DNA of 27,519 nucleotides from Lachnospiraceae bacterium (lineage in GTDB: Bacteria; Bacillota; Clostridia; Lachnospirales; Lachnospiraceae): contig VSNM01000070.1 in the NCBI GenBank assembly GCA_009774245.1, positions 1 to 27,519 of the forward strand. The letters run 5' to 3'. Of the stretch, positions 24,064 to 27,519 are shown piece after piece. The position numbers were made by a program, and so were the translations under genes. Numbering within the stretch: position 1 is the first letter of the stretch; every line of letters starts with the position of its first letter. A model generated the notes under the pieces. The model was not told the DNA's origin. It made no database searches and saw only the letters and a list, made by a program, of their open reading frames with translations.

Positions 24064-27000
24064 GGAATACTATCCGGCAGAGTGGGTAACGCGCGAGGGC
24101 GGCGGCACGGATGATATCTCTGTGCGGCAGGAATTTCAGAGGGACTATCTGATAGGGAGGGAACGCTTTTTGAGGGAGTCCCGTGTCCTTGCAATGCTGC
24201 AGGAGATACCGGGAATCGTGAAGGTTTATGACAGTTTTGAGGAGAATCAGACAGCGTATATTGTGATGGAGTATGTACATGGCGTCACGATCGACAAATA
24301 TGTGAAGGAACAGAGACTGCAGCATGGGAAAATCCTGCAGATGATGCGCCAGCTGGTCGATGCGCTGGCAGCAGTGCATAAACAGGGAGTGCTCCATCGG
24401 GACATTACTCCAAACAACATACTGGTGCAGGAAGATGGAAACGTGAAACTGATTGATTTTGGCACCGCGGCCACGATCGGACAGCAGGGTAATACCATTT
24501 TGCTGACACAGTATTATGCGGCGATAGAGCAGTACGGCAGCGACAATGGACGTCTTGGGCCATGGACTGATGTTTACGGAGTAAGCGCTACACTCTATGC
24601 ACTGCTGACGGGAGAAGAACCGCAGGAGCCGGTTGCAAGACTGCAGAGGGACCGGATGAAGGATTTGGACAGGCGCAGGCTTGAGATACGGAAGTACCAG
24701 CGAAGGGCAATTCAAAACGGACTGGCAGTACAGCCGGACAGGCGCACGCAGAGCATGGAGGAGTTCCGGTCAGAGCTGTATAACCTGCCCATGCCGGCAG
24801 AGGTGTTGCGGCGCAGGAGGTTCATGCATCGCGTGGAGGCGGCCAGTGCGGTGGCGATGGCCCTGATGCTGGCTGTCCTGATCAATGTCACCTGCGGATT
24901 TCCGCTGGGAAGCGGGTTGATGTACTCCCTGAGGGGGGATGGTTTTCATGTTGTATCCGAGACAAACCGGCTAGAGGAACGGGTGATTCCGTCAAGGAAG
25001 ATGGGACTGCCTGTTTCGGTGGTGGAGGAAAATGCTTTTCAGGGCGATGATGTCCTGCGGGTGATAACGATTCCCGGCAGCGTGATTCGGATCGGAAACA
25101 TGGCGTTCAACCGCTGTCCGGCTCTGGAGCAGGTCCGGGTGGAGGAGGGACTGCACCGGATTGATGATTATGCTTTTGCAGAGTGTGGAAATCTGAATAC
25201 GGTATATCTGCCAGACAGTCTGGAATCTTTTGCGGTGAGTGCGTTTGAGGGGACATCGCCGCAGATTACGCTCTGGGTAAACCACGGCTCGGCGGCGGAG
25301 GGAGGACTGCTGGGAACGGATATCAATTATGCCGTCCGGGAGGAATATCAGATTGAGCAGACAGAAAATGGCGCGGCGTTAGTGGCCTGCGGGGATGCGA
25401 GGACAAGTCTGGTGCTGCCGTCGGTGATTGACGGCGAGTGGGTGACAGCCATTTCCGAAGGATTGACGATTGCGGATACAGTAGAAGAGATCGTACTTCC
25501 AGATCGCCTGCTGTGTCTTGATGCGGGGATTCTCTCCGGAAAGGAAAATCTGAAAAAGGTCACGCTGGGCAGCCAGACACGTATATTGGGGGACGGGGCG
25601 CTGAAAGGCTCCAATGTGGAGCAGCTGGTCATTCCCGGGTATCTGGAGGAGATCGGCGAGGAGGCGCTGTACCAGACCAGGCTCAACGAGCTTGTCTTTC
25701 CGGAAGGGCTGAAGCGGGTTGGCAGGAAGGCATTTGCAGAGACGGCCTTTGAAAGTATCCAGTTGCCGGACGGAGTGGAGGAGATCGGGCAGCAGGCCTT
25801 TTCTGCATGTGTAGGGTTTAGTGAAATCCATTTACCGGAAGGGATAACCGAGCTCGGTGCAGGTCTTTTTGAAAACTGCGTGCGTTTGGAACAGGTATAT
25901 ATTCCAAGCACGGCCACATCGATCCGGATGTATGCTTTCAGGGGCTGTAGTTCAATGGAAAATCTGCTGATTCCGGAAACTGTCGAGCAGATAGATGCGT
26001 ATGCCTTTGCGGAGTGTACGGGGCTGTGCTATGTTGCCATGCCAAAAGAAATCGAGGCGGCAAATATCTATATGTTTGACGGGTGCTCCAATGAAATCGT
26101 GTTTGCCGGAAACGGGGATCATGCAGCCAGAAAATTTGCGGAGTACAAACATTATGATTTTGAGGATGAGAGTACATGGAATGAGCAAATTGTCATTGGG
26201 CATGACGGGGACAAGGCTTTTGCAATAGGGGAGATCGATGAGCCGAACGTTGTCCTTCCATCCTACAATCGTGGTACGCAGACGATTATCACCAATGTGA
26301 GCTCCATCTCGGAGAAGCGCAATGATGTGATACGGGAGATTATTCTGCCCAGGTATGCTGTGCAGGTTGATACAAAGGCGTTTACAAATCTGGCAGAACT
26401 TCGCACAGTTCAGTTTCCGGATACCCTGCAGCAGATTGGCAGCCTGGCATTTGCTGGCTGCGTGAACCTGGAACAGGTTGAACTGCCAGACGGTCTGAGG
26501 ACGGTTGGCGGCTTTGCGTTTATGAACTGCAGCGGTCTGACCAGGCTGGATTTGCCAGATTCCGTCTACAATATTGAAGCGGGTGCATTTTTGGGCTGCG
26601 AGAATATAAACCAGATTCATATACCTTCGGAAATGGCCCTGCTGCCAGATGGCGTCTTTGGGCGCACGGACATTGAACACATCATCATTCCTGGAAATAT
26701 TTCCAAGGTGCGCTGTGCATTTTTTGAGTGCGGCCGGCTGCGGACGGCGCAGCTGCAGGAAGGGGTTCGCTCCATGTGGGAGAGTTTTGCCGGCTGCTCG
26801 TCCCTGGAGACAGTAACGATACCTGCCAGCTTGGAGATTATCTCACAAAATACATTTGCCGGCTGTTCGTCGTTAAAGGATGTCACGATTTACGCGGATG
26901 ATTTTATCATTAACGATGAGCCCTTTGTTACGTCCCTGAATACGTATGAGGAGAATGGTGATGGAACCCTGAGGGTAGGGGAAATCCGTGGGATCGCGCT

Positions 27001-27133
27001 GCCTCATGAGGGGAGGGCATTGGATCATCTCTTCTCTGACTGCCCGGAAGTCACGATTCACGCGCACGAGGGCTCCTGCATGGAGCAGTATGCCAGACAG
27101 CATGGATTAAAGTTTGAGGTGCTGGCGGAATAA
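24044..27133 (+). CDS. Transmembrane Ser/Thr protein kinase with leucine-rich repeat outer region, lacking the Gly-rich loop
   Basis: From the ATG at 24044 the protein is 1029 aa. Residues 1-255 are a Hanks-type kinase of the Firmicute family that normally opens with GRY...GGFGITY. Here it begins directly at the beta-3 strand: K7 in IAVKEYYP, HRDITPNN (118-125, catalytic D120), DFG (138-140), and the GPWTDVYGVSATLYALLTG lobe. The ATP-gripping glycine loop is absent. A membrane helix (about 264-285) follows, then about 20 BspA-type (LRR_5) leucine-rich repeats with the consensus LP-x-x-(L/V)-x-x-I-G-x-x-AF-x-x-C, in two blocks split near residues 680-740, and a typical C-terminal cap (GSCMEQYARQHGLKF). 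The repeats should lie outside the cell and the kinase inside. Its neighbours suggest a receptor in a three-part complex. Activity without the loop is uncertain. Confidence 0.88.
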   Translation: MKEIAVKEYYPAEWVTREGGGTDDISVRQEFQRDYLIGRERFLRESRVLAMLQEIPGIVKVYDSFEENQTAYIVMEYVHGVTIDKYVKEQRLQHGKILQMMRQLVDALAAVHKQGVLHRDITPNNILVQEDGNVKLIDFGTAATIGQQGNTILLTQYYAAIEQYGSDNGRLGPWTDVYGVSATLYALLTGEEPQEPVARLQRDRMKDLDRRRLEIRKYQRRAIQNGLAVQPDRRTQSMEEFRSELYNLPMPAEVLRRRRFMHRVEAASAVAMALMLAVLINVTCGFPLGSGLMYSLRGDGFHVVSETNRLEERVIPSRKMGLPVSVVEENAFQGDDVLRVITIPGSVIRIGNMAFNRCPALEQVRVEEGLHRIDDYAFAECGNLNTVYLPDSLESFAVSAFEGTSPQITLWVNHGSAAEGGLLGTDINYAVREEYQIEQTENGAALVACGDARTSLVLPSVIDGEWVTAISEGLTIADTVEEIVLPDRLLCLDAGILSGKENLKKVTLGSQTRILGDGALKGSNVEQLVIPGYLEEIGEEALYQTRLNELVFPEGLKRVGRKAFAETAFESIQLPDGVEEIGQQAFSACVGFSEIHLPEGITELGAGLFENCVRLEQVYIPSTATSIRMYAFRGCSSMENLLIPETVEQIDAYAFAECTGLCYVAMPKEIEAANIYMFDGCSNEIVFAGNGDHAARKFAEYKHYDFEDESTWNEQIVIGHDGDKAFAIGEIDEPNVVLPSYNRGTQTIITNVSSISEKRNDVIREIILPRYAVQVDTKAFTNLAELRTVQFPDTLQQIGSLAFAGCVNLEQVELPDGLRTVGGFAFMNCSGLTRLDLPDSVYNIEAGAFLGCENINQIHIPSEMALLPDGVFGRTDIEHIIIPGNISKVRCAFFECGRLRTAQLQEGVRSMWESFAGCSSLETVTIPASLEIISQNTFAGCSSLKDVTIYADDFIINDEPFVTSLNTYEENGDGTLRVGEIRGIALPHEGRALDHLFSDCPEVTIHAHEGSCMEQYARQHGLKFEVLAE

Positions 27134-27148
27134 ATATGGGGTGAAGGG

Positions 27149-27519
27149 ATGAATTGTATAAAAAACCAGATTAGGGGCAGTGAGATCGGAAGTTATGTGG
27201 GCGGTGATGTACATATTGAAAATATCAATCTGGTAATAAGTCCGGCGGGTGACGGAAAGGAGGAATTTAGTACTGGAGAGTACAGCAAAGTGTTCCGCGA
27301 CAAGAAGCAGTATTTTATAGACAAATGGAACGCGGACTTGTTTTTGCATCATTCGGGCAGCGGCAGGGAATTGACGCTGCGACAGGTATTTATTTTTCCA
27401 GAATATAAGATTATGGGGCAGCAGTATGACGATCTGGGGCAGAGGCTGGAGGATTTCAGGGAGAGCGATGACCGCTCCATGCTTCTGCTCGGAACGCCGG
27501 GTATGGGAAAGACAAGTAT
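27149..27519 (+). CDS. P-loop NTPase, NACHT/STAND-like, N-terminal part (runs off the window)
   Basis: Only the first 123 codons are visible. The protein opens with NQIRGSEIGSYVGGDVHIEN (6-25), a Gly-rich motif also present in the small membrane protein two genes upstream. After a charged helical region containing FRDKKQYFIDKWNADLFLHH and LRQVFIFPEYKIM comes LLLGTPGMGKTS (112-123), a Walker A motif of the form found in NACHT and related STAND NTPases. No signal peptide or membrane helix is seen, so it is cytosolic so far. It starts 15 bases after the kinase gene behind GGGGTGAAGGG, in the same operon. Sensor and effector regions would be downstream, so the subclass is provisional. Confidence 0.7.
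   Translation, partial: MNCIKNQIRGSEIGSYVGGDVHIENINLVISPAGDGKEEFSTGEYSKVFRDKKQYFIDKWNADLFLHHSGSGRELTLRQVFIFPEYKIMGQQYDDLGQRLEDFRESDDRSMLLLGTPGMGKTS

Noticed and set aside
1..27519. CRISPR arrays, tRNA or rRNA genes, transposase genes, phage integrase or att sites
   Set aside because: None was seen on either strand. The only repeats are the short ones listed; mobility is suggested only indirectly by the leader repeat and the truncated gene.

Overview
The window looks like a chromosomal segment of a motile, Gram-positive gut or rumen Clostridia bacterium, most likely Lachnospiraceae. The grounds are strong GGAGG ribosome binding sites, lipoprotein-type solute binding proteins with no ABC ATPase gene beside them, an HPr-like protein, paired GH94 phosphorylases, a chemoreceptor, and a kinase with BspA-type leucine-rich repeats of a kind common in that family. 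This is inferred from gene content; no rRNA or other marker gene is present.

Region 1 (1-2550) is a disturbed edge. It holds a 5'-truncated GH36 alpha-galactosidase, an AT-rich reverse-strand membrane ORF, and a leader-like sequence that recurs near 20.5 kb.

Region 2 (2551-20480) reads as a beta-glucan utilisation and sensing locus. It contains two GH94 phosphorylases (one of laminaribiose-phosphorylase size, one of cellobiose/chitobiose-phosphorylase type), a convergent AraC regulator, a CUT1 sugar ABC importer, an HPr/Crh-like protein, a second sugar-binding lipoprotein, a methyl-accepting chemotaxis protein, a lipoprotein GH16 beta-glucanase with three CBM-like modules, and a cytosolic sugar-binding domain fused to a GGDEF domain. 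The inferred flow is: GH16 cuts glucan at the cell surface, the importer takes up oligosaccharides, and the GH94 enzymes phosphorolyse them to glucose 1-phosphate. The binding protein/chemoreceptor pair and the sugar-GGDEF protein would couple the same substrates to motility and c-di-GMP. The most striking point is that the chemoreceptor's extracellular sensor is interrupted by a carbohydrate-binding module that is plainly homologous to a module of the neighbouring glucanase.

Region 3 (20481-23778) has an AAA-ATPase/PD-(D/E)XK protein behind the second copy of the leader, then a diguanylate cyclase with a degenerate C-terminal GGDEF-like domain.

Region 4 (23779-27519) is a compact three-gene set that continues past the window: a small single-pass membrane protein, a transmembrane Ser/Thr kinase whose predicted outer part is about 20 leucine-rich repeats and whose N-lobe lacks a glycine-rich loop, and a P-loop (NACHT/STAND-like) NTPase. 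The small protein and the NTPase share an N-x-I-x-G-S...Y-x-G-G...H-(V/I) motif, which suggests they belong to one signalling or conflict complex. This set and the CBM-bearing chemoreceptor are the best candidates for something undescribed.
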